A stretch of 60,000 bases of DNA. Source: Lingula anatina. Lineage: Eukaryota; Brachiopoda; Lingulata; Lingulida; Lingulidae. The notes under the pieces are model-generated. The model saw nothing but the letters and a program-made list of their open reading frames with translations, was not told the DNA's origin and did no database searches. The position numbers were made by a program, and so were the translations under genes. This document shows positions 13,201 to 23,940 of this stretch, piece after piece; the first letter of the stretch is position 1, and every line of letters starts with the position of its first letter. The stretch is from positions 64,001-124,000 of the forward strand of contig NW_019775799.1 of the NCBI RefSeq assembly GCF_001039355.2. The letters run 5' to 3'.

Positions 13201-16200
13201 ACAGGGTGTGTGTGTGTGAGTGGTGGGCGGGGGGGGTGGGGTGTTCGGCTTCGCATCCGCGGACCCTCCTTCAAATAATCCTGGATCTGTCCCTGACCTG
13301 ATTGCTATCAAAATCGATTTGGGTATGTAATCTATGAAGGGAGTTAGATAGAAAAACGGGTGTTATGGGCACACGTGTGACCGAAAAAAGCAAAATACAA
13401 CATAAATGCTGTTTTCAGTATTAACTGTAGATCGAAGATAATCAGTACGGTGTATTTATTCTAAGTACATAACACACGTACCGTGAAATTCTTCTCTATG
13501 GCGGAAAATATTGCATCCAGATTCTTTTTCTTTTATACTCTTGGCGAGGGGAGGCTAGGAGGGAGTGAAAGGCTCACCACAAAATATTTAATCTTGACAT
13601 ATCGTGGTACGGGATGGGGGGGGGGGGGGTAAAGGGGGGGAGGAGGAACATTTAACGGAAAATAATATATCAAGATGGAAAAAGGGTGGAGACGCCGACA
13701 GGTAAATGAAAGGTGCCTGGTTATGAATTTATTTGAAGCTGCCGAATGCCACGCGCCTAAATATATAAATGTATAAATAAATTAACAATCAAATAGATAA
13801 AATTCGAGATCAAATATTTCCCAGGAACAGATGCGTCCCCGCAAAATATAAGTATCAGGGTCTAAATTACTTCAGTTTCCTGTGACAACGAAATTATTGA
13901 TACATGTACCTTTGATCAAAATCCATATCATATACAAGAACGTGCTACGAAAAGGAAAGGGAGGGAAAGGGAATCTTCATCACCGATTTTCCATAAGGTA
14001 GGGCCCATTTAAGGTATACTGAGATCAAACAACGTTCAGTTAAAAAGTCATTTTTGATCATTTACATTTTATTTCTTTTCACAGCGTAGATTTCAGTGCA
14101 ATGACTGGTGTTTTATTACTTTCTGTATGACGACAACATCCTTACTTTTTAACTTGCAGGATATAATAACCACTTTTCGCACAAAATCACTCATGTTTGA
14201 TTTCTATACCTGTAAACCTATTATCCATATAACAAAGAAAACGTTGTATGAGTTTTTTTAAAAAATTATTTTCAGGATATCAGCATATTACAGCTGCCTT
14301 ATCCCGAAAGTCTAAAATTACGGAAAATGTGCTGAAAAAAAAAAAAGCGAAATCTCTGCACCCTGTGTGACTAGGAAGTTGTTCTGTCGTAGCGTACAGA
14401 TTAAGAAGGAAGTCATCGTGAGCGCACACTCAGGAACTGAGGGTACCAGCTACTGGACATTGTATGTGGTATGAGTAAGCGTGGGGGACGACCGCATCCC
14501 GCTCTTTACAGNGAAAGAAAGTACCACGACCACATCCCGCTCTTTACAGCGTAAACTACACACGTAACTTTGAACTAGGCATGTTTATCTAGAATTAGCC
14601 CCCTTGTGGACACAACAGTTTTCCTGGCATACCGACACTCGTTCAAAACGGCAGACTGGAATCGATTTACTCTAATTACTTCTATAAACTGATAATCTTT
14701 CGACTTAATCCCGCCATCTTTTATGTATTTTAGAAAAAAAAAAATAATTAAGTAGCATTTTTTATCAGCTCAACAGGCCTTAGATCAGATATATACAATT
14801 TGTATTGAAGTAGCAAAGCTTGTATGTTCAGGGGCATGTTTTAGCAAAGGATGTGCATGTAAGAAAGAGAGTGGAAGAGTGAGAAAAGTGAAGGAGTGAG
14901 AGGAGTAATGGAGACTGTGGAGACGTGGGGAAGAGGGTGATGGTAGAGGACTGGGGAGAAGAGAAGAGGGGGTATTGGAGGAGGAGGAGGAGGAGGAGAG
15001 AAAGTGTGGGAGAGGAGGGTGGAGAAGCCTGGACGAAGACTGGAGAGGTGAGGAAGAAGATGGTGGTAGAGGTCTGGCGAGAAGAGAGGAGTAGGGGGAT
15101 AATAGAGGAGGAGGAGGAGGAGGAGGAGAGATGTGATGGAGTATAGAGGAGAAGGAGGAGGAGAGATGTGATGGAGAATAGAGGAGGAGGAGGAGGAGAG
15201 ATTTGATGGAGAATAGAGGAGGAGGAGGAGGAGAGATGTGATGGAGAGGAGGGTGGAGGATGAGATCGGATAAGGGAAAGGTAAAATAGTGAAGGGAAAG
15301 ATAGAAGAGTTGAGAGAGCTGGAGAAATGCAAGCGGTAGGGGTGGAGGAAAGCAATGAATTAGGGCAGCGAGAAGAAAGAGAGGAGACAGGGCGAATGAG
15401 TGAAGAAGGGATGAGGAAAGAGGCTGAGGATATGTGCTGAGACTACACGTAGAGGGTGAGACATGCAAAACAAATCGGAGTGAGGAGGAGGCGGGTAGCA
15501 GAATAGGAAATAGGAAGAAAAAATTGAGAGTAGAAGAAGAAAAGTGAGAGTGGGAGAGGAGAAAGGAAAACGAGGAGTGCAAGTTAAGTCCACACAAAGA
15601 AGTTTCCAAACAGGAGAAGAAAGTTAACCGAAACTGCACTGTATTGGCGTTCAATCTATATATTTGAGACCTTCAGTGCGTTACCGCAAAAATGTACGAA
15701 TGCCTAGCACGATTGGCAACTTGTTCACAAAGAATTTTCCTAATTCACGAACAATGAGTACACCATTACGAACAGATGCACTGCATCGCGTCTCCACTTA
15801 AAATTTGAACACTTACCGGGCGGTATTGAAAAGACGAAAGAGGGGGTATACAAATACTTTGATCCTATTCCATTTCATTTATTTAATTTTTTGAGGGGTA
15901 AAGGGTCTTTCTCCCTTTAAGGGATCAAACTGCTAGGAATATCTTAAAACATTTATTTTATTTTATTCACTTGTTTCCATGTGCGTAGGATATCGATGCA
16001 CACAGCCCTGTATCATCTTTTCTAATATTACCATCCCCAATTTATTACGACTGTTGTTTTTATTATGTCTGGAAAACAAATGATATTTCCAACACATGGC
16101 TCTCGCAAAAAGTGAATCGTCATCCACAGTAAATATCCCTTATAAGGAACTTACGCGTGTTGCCCATGTGCCGATTACTACACTGTATGACTAAAAGAGT

Positions 16201-18569
16201 TACAAAAAATAATTAAACCTGTCACCATCCTCTGTGTATTCATTTCATGCATTTTGTGAAAAAAAGTGAATTTTGAAACAGATATCACTCAACCTCGTGA
16301 CTTGCCACCCCTTTCTGCTGTTATTTTGGTTCAACATTTGGACGCGGTGGTCATTCAAGGTTGTTTTATAAAGTCCCGTCAAATCGAATTAGGAACGTAA
16401 ATCTCCCAATTAATGGCCTCGTATCTAAGAGGACGGCAAAGTGGATCGTTTTCTTACAGTAGAGAGTGCTTGCCTTTCACTATACCAGCAGACCTGTAGC
16501 CAACAATTTCAAAGTGGGAGATCTTTTCCCGAAAAACTGAATATCCCCCCTTCTTAGTAGATAATTATTGACCTACCATAAAAACTGCCTAGAAAACGTT
16601 TCAAATATTAAGAAGACCCCGTTTAACCCGGCACTTTGGGACACGAAGATTCGTTAAAGAAAGGTTCGAGTTAAGAAATTTTCAAAATAATCAGATAATA
16701 CAAAAAAGAAAAAAAACTTTCAAAATATTTGTACGAGATAAACGATACAACTATAAGGTGGCGTGGTAAGCAGAGTTCACCGTATTTCAAGATCAATAAG
16801 ACATTTAACACCTATTTAATTTTACTGCCCGGTTGTTTAACTGGACAAAGGGCGTTATCTTCGTACAGACAAAGTGACTTTATACTTGACAAAACGTACA
16901 TAAAACTGAAGAGTTTTATGGCCAGTAAATATCCTTCAAAATACTAAATGCTGAAAGCCCAGACGGTTACCAAATTATTAAATCTCTTTCATTTTGTTGG
17001 CTCCTCAGTAAATCCCGAATCAAGCACTAATCTGGAACTTCTGTGTTTTAACAGGCTCTATAAATCTGGTTTGCGTTTGGAGGTAAAGCCGAGATAAACG
17101 AAATAACGAACAGCGTCTGCAGGGAGAGCGCGAGCTGTCGCGAAAAAGAGCTGCGTGGGACCTGTTCGGTTTTGGGGGAAGGATTGGGGATTGGTTTGCC
17201 GGCAGTTCAAGCTTTGTTCACTCGAGTCATTTTAGGCCGAAATTTGGTCCACTTTAATTCAGAATGAGGATGTTATTTGTGCTCTAAAACAGAAGAATTG
17301 TCGATCAAAATAGTAAACATTTTTCTTGTTTTAAGCATGCGCAATGATCCATTTAGTTGGACGTCTAGGGTCCAAGAAGACTTCAAGTTTTGGTCTAAAA
17401 GTTAGGACTAATTTCCCTGATAAATTTTGATTGTAAAGCCAGTCCTAGATCAGTCCGTCATTCCAATAGAGCAATTGTAGACTAGAAGAATTTGAAGAAC
17501 CACATGTGTATAGAGCCAAACTACTGCAGCTGTGACATCTCACTAAAGAATTTCATTGAAGATATCAAATTAGCTGGATAAATCTCATGGAAAACGGCAG
17601 TACGTTTTTCACTTCCATTCACAGCTATATTGGAATATTTATAGACAGCTTATTGCACGACAAAATTTATAACAAATGTGGCGTGGGCCTGACATTTAAG
17701 TTGTTTTCTAGATTTACCACAAGCTCGTTGATTGAATCATACCAATGCTAACAGTTTCTCCGTTGTGTAGTTTTTATATTTCCTGTTAGATCGGATACAT
17801 AAAACAAGATAATATACGTGGTGTATGCTGCGCGTTTTTTCACTCCTGGATAAACAATCAAAATGATAAACTATTATTTCTATTTCTACATTTAGCAGGA
17901 AACTACGAAAGAGAACTTCGTAATTGTACTTAAATAAAAAAGATATTAGGCAAGTAAATTTAAATGAAACCAATAAAAAATATGAAGTTGTTTATTGAAC
18001 ACACATACACGCACGCACACACACATCTAGCTTTTAACCTTAGTCTTGCTACGCTAAGGAATGAGGACTAGAAAATCGTTTCAAACCTAGATGAGCTGTT
18101 AAACGAAATCAATAAAATACATTGTCCAGGCTCATTGTCAAAGGGGGGGGGGGGGGGGGGGTTCAGACGGTTCGACCCCCATTTTTAATTGCTTGCTCTA
18201 CAAACCAGTTGATAGATTAACAGTAGTGTAACTCTCTTCATATACACAAAGACCCCAGAGCAGACCAGGGTCAGGTAAACAGTGACATTGATTATCATCC
18301 TGGCTTTGTTTATTTGTGTTTGTACAAAGTAATAAACAAGTCGCTACTGATACGAGGTTTATATCAACACCAGTGATTAGCTATGACGCCATATTGATAC
18401 TTGTGGGATATGATTTGGACTTCCCATACAATGGTGTGTATATTATTTTCTTAAGCAAATTTTCATCTTTGCAACACAATTAAATGTGCACAGGATGGGA
18501 AAGAGTTTAAAAGTATAATAGGTTTTTGCTTATGTCTACCTTTCTCTTTTTATCGTATTTTTCCATCCT

Positions 18570-18603
<34 letters not shown>

Positions 18604-21600
18604 NNNNNNNNNNNNNNNNNNNNNNNNNNNNNNNNNNNNNNNNNNNNNNNNNNNNNNNNNNNNNNNNNNNNNNNNNNNNNNNNNNNNNNNNNNNNNNNNN
18701 NNNNNNNNNNNNNNNNNNNNNNNNNNNNNNNNNNNNNNNNNNNNNNNNNNNNNNNNNNNNNNNNNNNNNNNNNNNNNNNNNNNNNNNNNNNNNNNNNNNN
18801 NNNNNNNNNNNNNNNNNNNNNNNNNNNNNNNNNNNNNNNNNNNNNNNNNNNNNNNNNNNNNNNNNNNNNNNNNNNNNNNNNNNNNNNNNNNNNNNNNNNN
18901 NNNNNNNNNNNNNNNNNNNNNNNNNNNNNNNNNNNNNNNNNNNNNNNNNNNNNNNNNNNNNNNNNNNNNNNNNNNNNNNNNNNNNNNNNNNNNNNNNNNN
19001 NNNNNNNNNNNNNNNNNNNNNNNNNNNNNNNNNNNNNNNNNNNNNNNNNNNNNNNTCTCTCTCTCTCCAGATATCTATTGAAACGGGTGTACACCTCCTT
19101 GGGCTATTCCACTTCTGGTAAAAGGAGATGCAGGCACTTGATGGCAGGTGCTCCCTTGTGCCGCTCTTTCTGGACTATGAAACACAGGGTGCGCAGCTGC
19201 ACAATGCATTTCACGGTTGGGGTCTTTTTACACCAAAATAATCGGCAACGTAACTGAGGTTTACTTGGACAAAAACCAAAATAGTCACACAATACTCGGC
19301 AGAGAGCCTGTGTTTATTTTGCAAAATGAGAAGCGACTGACGGAAACTTATCATCAACAAAGTCACGGTGTAAAAAAAACTAGAGGGCAATAAAGTGCCA
19401 AGTTTCCAAAATAATGCCATCTAGATTCCGTGGGCAGCGTGACTCTTAGACCGCATTCAGAGCAAGTTGGTCCGCAGACTAGCTGATCCGCGGATCAAAT
19501 ATGGCCACCCCACTTGAAAGCTTGCCGCATTAAAACCCAATAGCCACTGAATGGATTCACCGCGGGGATTGTGCAGCATGCTTTCAAGTGGGTCGGCCAT
19601 ATTTGATCCTCGGATCCATAACTTTGCTTGTGAATACAGCCTCAGTCTGTGTCGCAATAGAACCAGCATTGGGGGACTAGTGGTTTCATAACGCCATACT
19701 GTTACAGCACAAACCCGCGATATTCCAAACTACAGTAAAAAAACAGAGACAATAACATATATCTGCACGGTGTGTAATAATAATAAAAAAAGAAAACTTG
19801 ACCGTGTTTCGACAAGAGTAAGTGCACTTAGCAGTGGAGAGGGGGGATAACCCCCCCCCACCCTCGCTCCANAACCGCCTAATAGACAATGAATAGATTC
19901 CCTGCGAGGATAACGCGGCATGCTTTCACGTGGGTCGGCCATATTTGATCCGCGGATCTGTTAGTTCGTGGATCAAATTCGTTTGTGAATGTGGCCTCAG
20001 TCTGTGTCGCAATAGAACCAGCATTGGGGGGCTAGTGGTTTCATAACGCCATACTGTTACAGCATAAACCCGCGATATTCCAAACTACAGTGAAAAAATC
20101 AGAAACTATAACATATCTGTACGGTGTGTAATAAAAAAAGAAAACTTGACCGTGTTTCGACAAGAGTAAGTGCACTTAGTAGTGGAGAGAAGGGATAACC
20201 TCCCCCCCCCCCTCGCTCCACCATCTTCCCTCTTCTAGACCTCGGGGATATATTTCATACACCAATTTCTGGTCGATTTTCAAGTTATCAATTTCACTTC
20301 TTTATGTAAGTAGTGGATAATGACATATCACGGTATAGCACTAATACTCTTCTACTAAAGCCAAATGACCCGTCCGTTTGGCTCTGCGAACACACAGACA
20401 CACACGCACGCACACACGCATATAATGTAAAATAACGTTCGGATTCCCAACTTTCACTGACACACTGAGTTGTTATTGAGCCCCGGGAGTTATTATGACT
20501 CTGTGTGGGGCAATTTCATACGTTTAGGGAAAGCAAAACCGACGTCGACAGTTGTCGCTTCACTTTCAGTGGTGGCTGAGTTGGGGCCTAGTTTTGGTAT
20601 GCCTTTAAGAAAGCATTGGAAACAGCCTGTTTAGTCCTACGGTTAAAAAACGTATACAGTAGGTTCCCCATTACTCTCCATATTATAACTCAACTTATCG
20701 TTTATCTCCAAAAGATTTTTCCTCTGCTGTGGACATGGTACATTGCAACAAATTATCCGACTTCAAAGTGCCCAATTTCACGAGGTTTACTGTATTTTTG
20801 CGAGTTATGTAAATTCTTTCACTCTGCTTATTATATATGTACTGATCGAGTCTGGATCGATTTCCTTTGATGATTTGGTTACGTGTAAATGGGCAAAAAC
20901 AAACAATCTGAGTGACTTTTGTCAGTTACTTGCATGTACGATGGGGCACAGTGCATATAGCAGTTATAAGTTACGTTAAGATTTTGCACTGTATTTCACG
21001 TACAGTGTGTCCACAACTCGTGTCTTTTCTGCACTTTACAGCAAATACTTGCAATGGACTTGGTGAACCCGTAGAGCAAGTTGGCTCAAAGCATGCTTTT
21101 ATAATCTACGCCCCAAGAGTGTGGAATGGTCTACCAAATTTTATTAGGAAAACAGAAGACTTTGACAATTTTAAATCTCTTTTAAAGACCCACTTTTTTA
21201 ATTCTGTCTATATCTCTTAGATTTTATTTTAATATATATATGTTTTTTTTTTAATAAGATTGATTTTTAGTAGTGTAAATTTTAAATGGTTTCCAATGAG
21301 AGTTTATGATTAAAATATTGTAGTCATTTTAATGATTTTAGTATATTAGCCATAATTGTAAGGCGCCTTGAGATAGAATGTAAGGCGCCATATAAGAATC
21401 TTATTATTATTACCTATACGCTGACTTTCCGTTCCAATGCACCCTAACTTCGTGTCAATCTATTTTTTATATTGCTTTTTTTTACACAAAAACAGGAAAT
21501 GCATGGCCGTTTCTGTTTTTAATTTTTTTTCAGCAGAATTCCTCCTCGCGCTGTTCAAGTTAATCTAGTTTCTTAGACAGGTTTGGCATCGGTAAAACTA

Positions 21601-22167
21601 ATAAACCCCCTGATATGCTGTTAATATTATATAAATAACGTGAGATCAGGCAAATGCGCGAATATATATTTCTCTCTCTACCCTCTTAATAGTAAATACC
21701 ACAGCCCATCGCTGTATTTTAGACCGAGTTGTAATGTCTCTAACACTCCTGTATTCACGTTTGCTATGTTTGCTGTGAAACATAAATAGTAAGTCCCGGA
21801 GGCTGAAACTGTGACTAACTATACCCAAGCAAAAACATGTAGAAACGATAACAGTTCTCCAAACCTAATAAATATTACGTCAGTTGATAAAATAATCCCA
21901 GACTCGAGGCAGAAGATCCAACCCCCACGCCCTGGGATTCCACCACAGGGAACCTACTTACCAATAGCCAGCGTCATTTTTATGTAAAACCACCGAAAAG
22001 CCGAAGCGACTTCTTGGTGGCCCTTTAAATATCACAGCGTTCTTCGTGTCCACGTTAAACGATTGCACTCTCGTGTTAAAGCAACAGCAGCAGAAGAGCA
22101 AGCACCACATTAAAAACAGCACGGGCAATCCTGAAGTCTTTACACTTGGCACTCTTTGAAGTTGCAT
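134..22167 (-). CDS. Integrin alpha subunit, alpha-4/alpha-9-like, 5' part (11 exons; 3' end outside window)
   Basis: Cell-surface alpha chain of an alpha-beta integrin heterodimer that binds matrix or cell ligands. Exons, 5' to 3': 22167-21962, 6508-6378, 5886-5780, 5394-5194, 4801-4672, 4402-4317, 2622-2569, 2273-2133, 1273-1165, 758-573, 428-134. All have AG/GT borders and the phases chain, giving about 548 residues. Visible features: a signal peptide with a cysteine run, a mature start near FNVDTKNAV, blade motifs RFGFSVV and WVLAGAP, ICAPQWKD, and three C-terminal FG-GAP repeats with Ca-binding loops DLTGNGLSD, DVNLDGFQD and DVNKDRYKD, each followed by a VGAP-like strand. The order matches human alpha-9/alpha-4, and there is no I-domain insertion. 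The last exon reads on into thigh sequence ending TLPR; its donor at 133/132 is the best of two candidates. I chose the Met at 22167 because it gives the better signal peptide; an in-frame upstream Met lies at 22230. The alpha-9-like assignment is inference. Confidence 0.93.
2770..4300. other. Integrin intron 6, central part: no feature seen
   Basis: About 1.5 kb of AT-rich intron between the exons at 2569-2622 and 4317-4402. I see no family-like coding segment, RNA gene or structured repeat. Confidence 0.6.
4840..5130. repeat. Minisatellite in integrin intron 4, about 44-48 bp unit
   Basis: Six to seven head-to-tail units each begin with a version of cggtttggaatatat and contain gtgatggacctttttt. 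The array lies between integrin exons at 4801 and 5194 and fills most of that short intron. The open frames in it are repeat artefacts. Confidence 0.9.
6513..6562. repeat. (AAT)n microsatellite next to the integrin exon 2 acceptor
   Basis: About 16 aat units begin only a few bases upstream of the acceptor AG at 6510-6509. On the minus strand they read as (att)n and stand in for the polypyrimidine tract. Similar aat tracts lie at 1501-1538, 25627-25671 and 36930-36990. Confidence 0.9.
6563..9320. other. Integrin intron 1, 3' part: no gene seen
   Basis: Intronic sequence with simple repeats only: (AG)n at 7979-8010, a G run near 8371 and (CA)n at 8655-8690. The short open frames have no recognisable domains. 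Confidence 0.6.
9328..9459. repeat. 32-bp GC-rich minisatellite, about 4-5 units, cut by an N
   Basis: The unit begins ccctccacgtccacgatcct and ends cacacccacgg. The array stops at a single N (9460), so its true length is unknown. The overlapping open frames are repeat translations. Confidence 0.9.
9489..10766. repeat. 640-bp direct duplication joined at a single N
   Basis: Bases 9489-10126 recur from 10128 at an offset of 640 with only a handful of differences, for example at the sites aligned with 9632 and 9856. The single N at 10127 lies exactly at the join. This looks like overlapping contig ends or two haplotypes laid end to end, more than a biological duplication. Confidence 0.9.
10595..11165. 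repeat. About 61-62-bp satellite array, roughly 9 units
   Basis: The unit contains cagtaatatccactattatc, then a cgtagtggtatccactacta segment and a tail ccattattatcac. Units near the right end are more diverged. The start of the same array is also seen in the first duplicate at 9955-10126. Each unit contains imperfect internal copies of tatccactatt, so it probably grew from a shorter repeat. Confidence 0.9.
11166..12998. other. Integrin intron 1: no gene seen
   Basis: Unique-looking intron sequence with a CA/ACGC-rich patch near 11770-11890. No coding or RNA feature is supported. Confidence 0.55.
12999..13295 (-). mobile_element. Dispersed non-autonomous element, family B, copy 1
   Basis: This segment is homologous, in the opposite orientation, to 28383-28638. 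Shared blocks on the minus strand include atccaggattatttgaagg, ggtgccatttg, acggtttag, caaaattctaattt and agaaatcgaa. The two ends look like short inverted termini: cagtggcgg on the left and cagggacag from the right on the minus strand. A GT microsatellite has expanded inside this copy. There is no coding capacity, so it is probably a MITE. Confidence 0.65.
13296..14856. other. Integrin intron 1: no gene seen; single-N join at 14512
   Basis: Intronic sequence. Around the N at 14512, the string catcccgctctttacag occurs just before and again about 35 bases later, suggesting another imperfectly merged contig join. Confidence 0.5.
14857..15600. repeat. About 740-bp polypurine (GA/GGA) tract
   Basis: The plus strand is almost pure A and G, built from gaggagga-type runs. 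Within it, at about 15120-15250, is a 34-36-bp tandem repeat containing gagatgtgatggag. The minus strand gives a Ser/Pro/Leu-only open frame of up to 289 residues in several registers at once, which marks it as low complexity and not a gene. Confidence 0.9.
15601..18603. other. Integrin intron 1: no gene seen
   Basis: AT-rich intron sequence with a G run near 18141-18160 and a (CT)n tract entering the gap. I found no supported feature. Confidence 0.55.
18604..19055. other. Assembly gap (452 N) inside a (CT)n microsatellite
   Basis: The N run is bordered by tctctctc on both sides, so a long CT repeat probably broke the assembly here. Confidence 0.95.
19449..19643. mobile_element. Foldback (palindromic) MITE-like element, family A, copy 1
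   Basis: Imperfect inverted arms of about 70-80 bp: the left arm contains gatccgcggatcaaatatgg followed by ccaccccacttgaaagc, and the right arm carries gctttcaagtgggtcggcc and atatttgatcctcggatcc. The centre reads aatagccactgaatggattc. Related copies lie at 19873-19999 and 52972-53150. No coding capacity. Confidence 0.75.
19530..20220. repeat. About 355-bp direct duplication joined at N (19872)
   Basis: The block containing ctgtgtcgcaatagaaccag and ending at tccccc-rich sequence plus cctcgctcca appears twice, at about 19530-19871 and 19873-20220, with a few percent divergence and small indels. The N sits at the join, as in the 9489-10766 duplication. Confidence 0.85.
19873..19999. mobile_element. 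Family A element, copy 2 (right part only)
   Basis: It starts immediately after a single N and keeps the centre and right arm of family A (catgctttcacgtgggtcgg, then ccatatttgatccgcggatc). Both this copy and copy 1 are followed by the same flank, so it belongs to a duplicated block and is probably not an independent insertion. Confidence 0.7.
20221..21040. other. Integrin intron 1: no gene seen upstream of the LINE fragment
   Basis: No coding homology recognised. It could contain more of a decayed LINE body that I cannot identify. Confidence 0.45.
21041..21420 (+). mobile_element. 5'-truncated LINE 3' end (CR1/L2-type)
   Basis: The plus strand encodes the typical C-terminus that follows the reverse transcriptase in CR1/L2-like LINEs: IYAPRVWNGLPNFIRKTEDF then NFKSLLKTHFFNSVYIS and a stop at about 21218. 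An AT-rich 3' UTR follows, with the characteristic tail aaggcgccttgagat, a second aaggcgcc, catataag and a terminal (att)n. Only the last few hundred bases survive, so it is a dead-on-arrival copy. It is antisense to the integrin gene. Confidence 0.8.
21421..21961. other. Integrin intron 1, 5' end: no gene seen
   Basis: Sequence between the LINE tail and the exon 1 donor (GTAAGT, minus strand, at 21961-21956). Nothing supported. Confidence 0.5.
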
Positions 22168-23875
22168 ATCTGTCTGGAATGTGTTGATACCGATAGAGAA
22201 AAATCTCCCTCGAGTCCCTTGTAATCTCATGAGTGAGGGTATAGTATAGTACTCCTACTAAATGGACTTCCCGACTGAAGGAATGGAAACAGGTTAACAC
22301 ATAATCCTCCTACGGAGAAGCCGTCGTCAATCCCATACAAGTGGTGAATAGGAAGAAGTTGATGAAGCCCTTTCACAGTTCCCGAGACATTTGAAAAGTT
22401 TTCCTACAACCTGTTGTAGGCTTTCCACGCTCACAGTAGTAAAATAGAAACGAGGTCGAGCGCGAGACGCCGGCACGTGCCGCGATCAGGCGAAGAGAGG
22501 TATGACATCATTCTTAATGTGATTTATAAGAACGGACCTATACCAGTGCTTTTTTTAACTGAAGGTATTTGTTGAGTTCTTTTGTGGGCAAGATTTCCCA
22601 TTTGTTTTCGTCGAACAAAGCAAATTTAGCACAAAAACTGTTTGCTAGGAGAGAAAAATTTGCTTTGTTGAGCACTTGTGCATGTTAGCGGATTTTTTTT
22701 TTATTTTCAGCGTGATAAAAATAGTAAAATAAAGTTAAAAAAACGGCAGATGCACGCCTCTCTGTCAAAATAATAATGATAATGAAAAAGGTGCATATTC
22801 AAGTAGCACTGAGCGACGTTCTGCATTTATTTCAATCATCCCATCAGAAAACAGAAATACCAATACTAGGTAAAAATTTTAAACGTAGACTGGCTCACTG
22901 GGCACGCGCTACTATATACATGTACAAATCTCGACGTGAGATGAGTTTCTCCTGATATGAATATTCATGCCCCCTCCCCCTTCCTATCCTCTTACAACAC
23001 AGTCGCTAGGAAATGAAGACAACGGGAACTCATATGTAAAACTGTATGAATTATTGATGAAAAATAGATAAATCAACTAGGTGAACAGAAAAACAAGGTA
23101 TGAAATTCTTAAACGGTAAAAATAATCATGAGCACATGAATGAATATATAGGCCTAAATAGGCGAACAAATGAAAGAGGTACACAATAACACACGAAGGA
23201 CTACGAAATGAACAAATGTTATCGCGTCGACATCTGTCTTCTCTTTCATCATTCTGTTTAACGTGAACCCTGTAACATAGCGGCCTTCGTCTCCTCAGCG
23301 AGACTAATGACATTTACAAATACGCCGAAAGAGGGAACAAATAAGCCATCACATTAACTGTATACTATGCAATCTCCAGAGGAAAAAAAAACGTTTTCCA
23401 GTGGGTTTATTTTCCTTGCGAAACAAAACTACAAGAACAGGAACAAGCCAACTTAACTGTTGGCCGTTTACAACCTCGAGAGAGAAAAACGCTTTCAAGG
23501 GGGATAGATTTCTGGCAAGAAAGTTACAGAGTAGCAAATAATAATTTAAAAGAAAAAATGAAAGAAGAGACGCACAGTTTATGTAACAAGGTTATATAAT
23601 TGCCTTTAATTAAATTACACCAAGGTCGCTTTCCTCGCGTTCAGTGGAGCATTTAGGTGGCCTGTTCTCCAAAACGTGCATGATTTATGTGTGACCTGGC
23701 CCAGAGCATCCTCCGTCGCCGTCGCCGAGGAACTGCATCACATCATAGATTCATACACCAGGAGGAAATTGGACTAACTACTTTCAGATGCTGACACTGG
23801 AAACAGTGACACAATTTTTTGGTGAAGGTCACGAGACCCTGAGTTTCAACTGATGCTATCTCCAGTTGATATAAT

Positions 23876-23940
23876 AAGATAATAATAAATAATTTATTGC
23901 GCTCTGAATGATATACATGATGTATTTTAAGCTCCGTTTA
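23876..23940 (-). mobile_element. Retroposon 3' tail, family C, copy 1
   Basis: The segment ataataaataatttattgcg, then ctctgaatga, matches 25650-25695 and resembles 34318-34350. Read on the minus strand it ends in (att)n, as LINE or SINE 3' ends often do. Confidence 0.45.

Noticed and set aside
14785-15654. Open frame of 289 residues on the minus strand
   Set aside because: Pure low-complexity Ser/Pro/Leu translation of the polypurine tract; two other frames are also open across it.
18507-19257. Long frames across the N run
   Set aside because: Made of gap characters and CT repeats.
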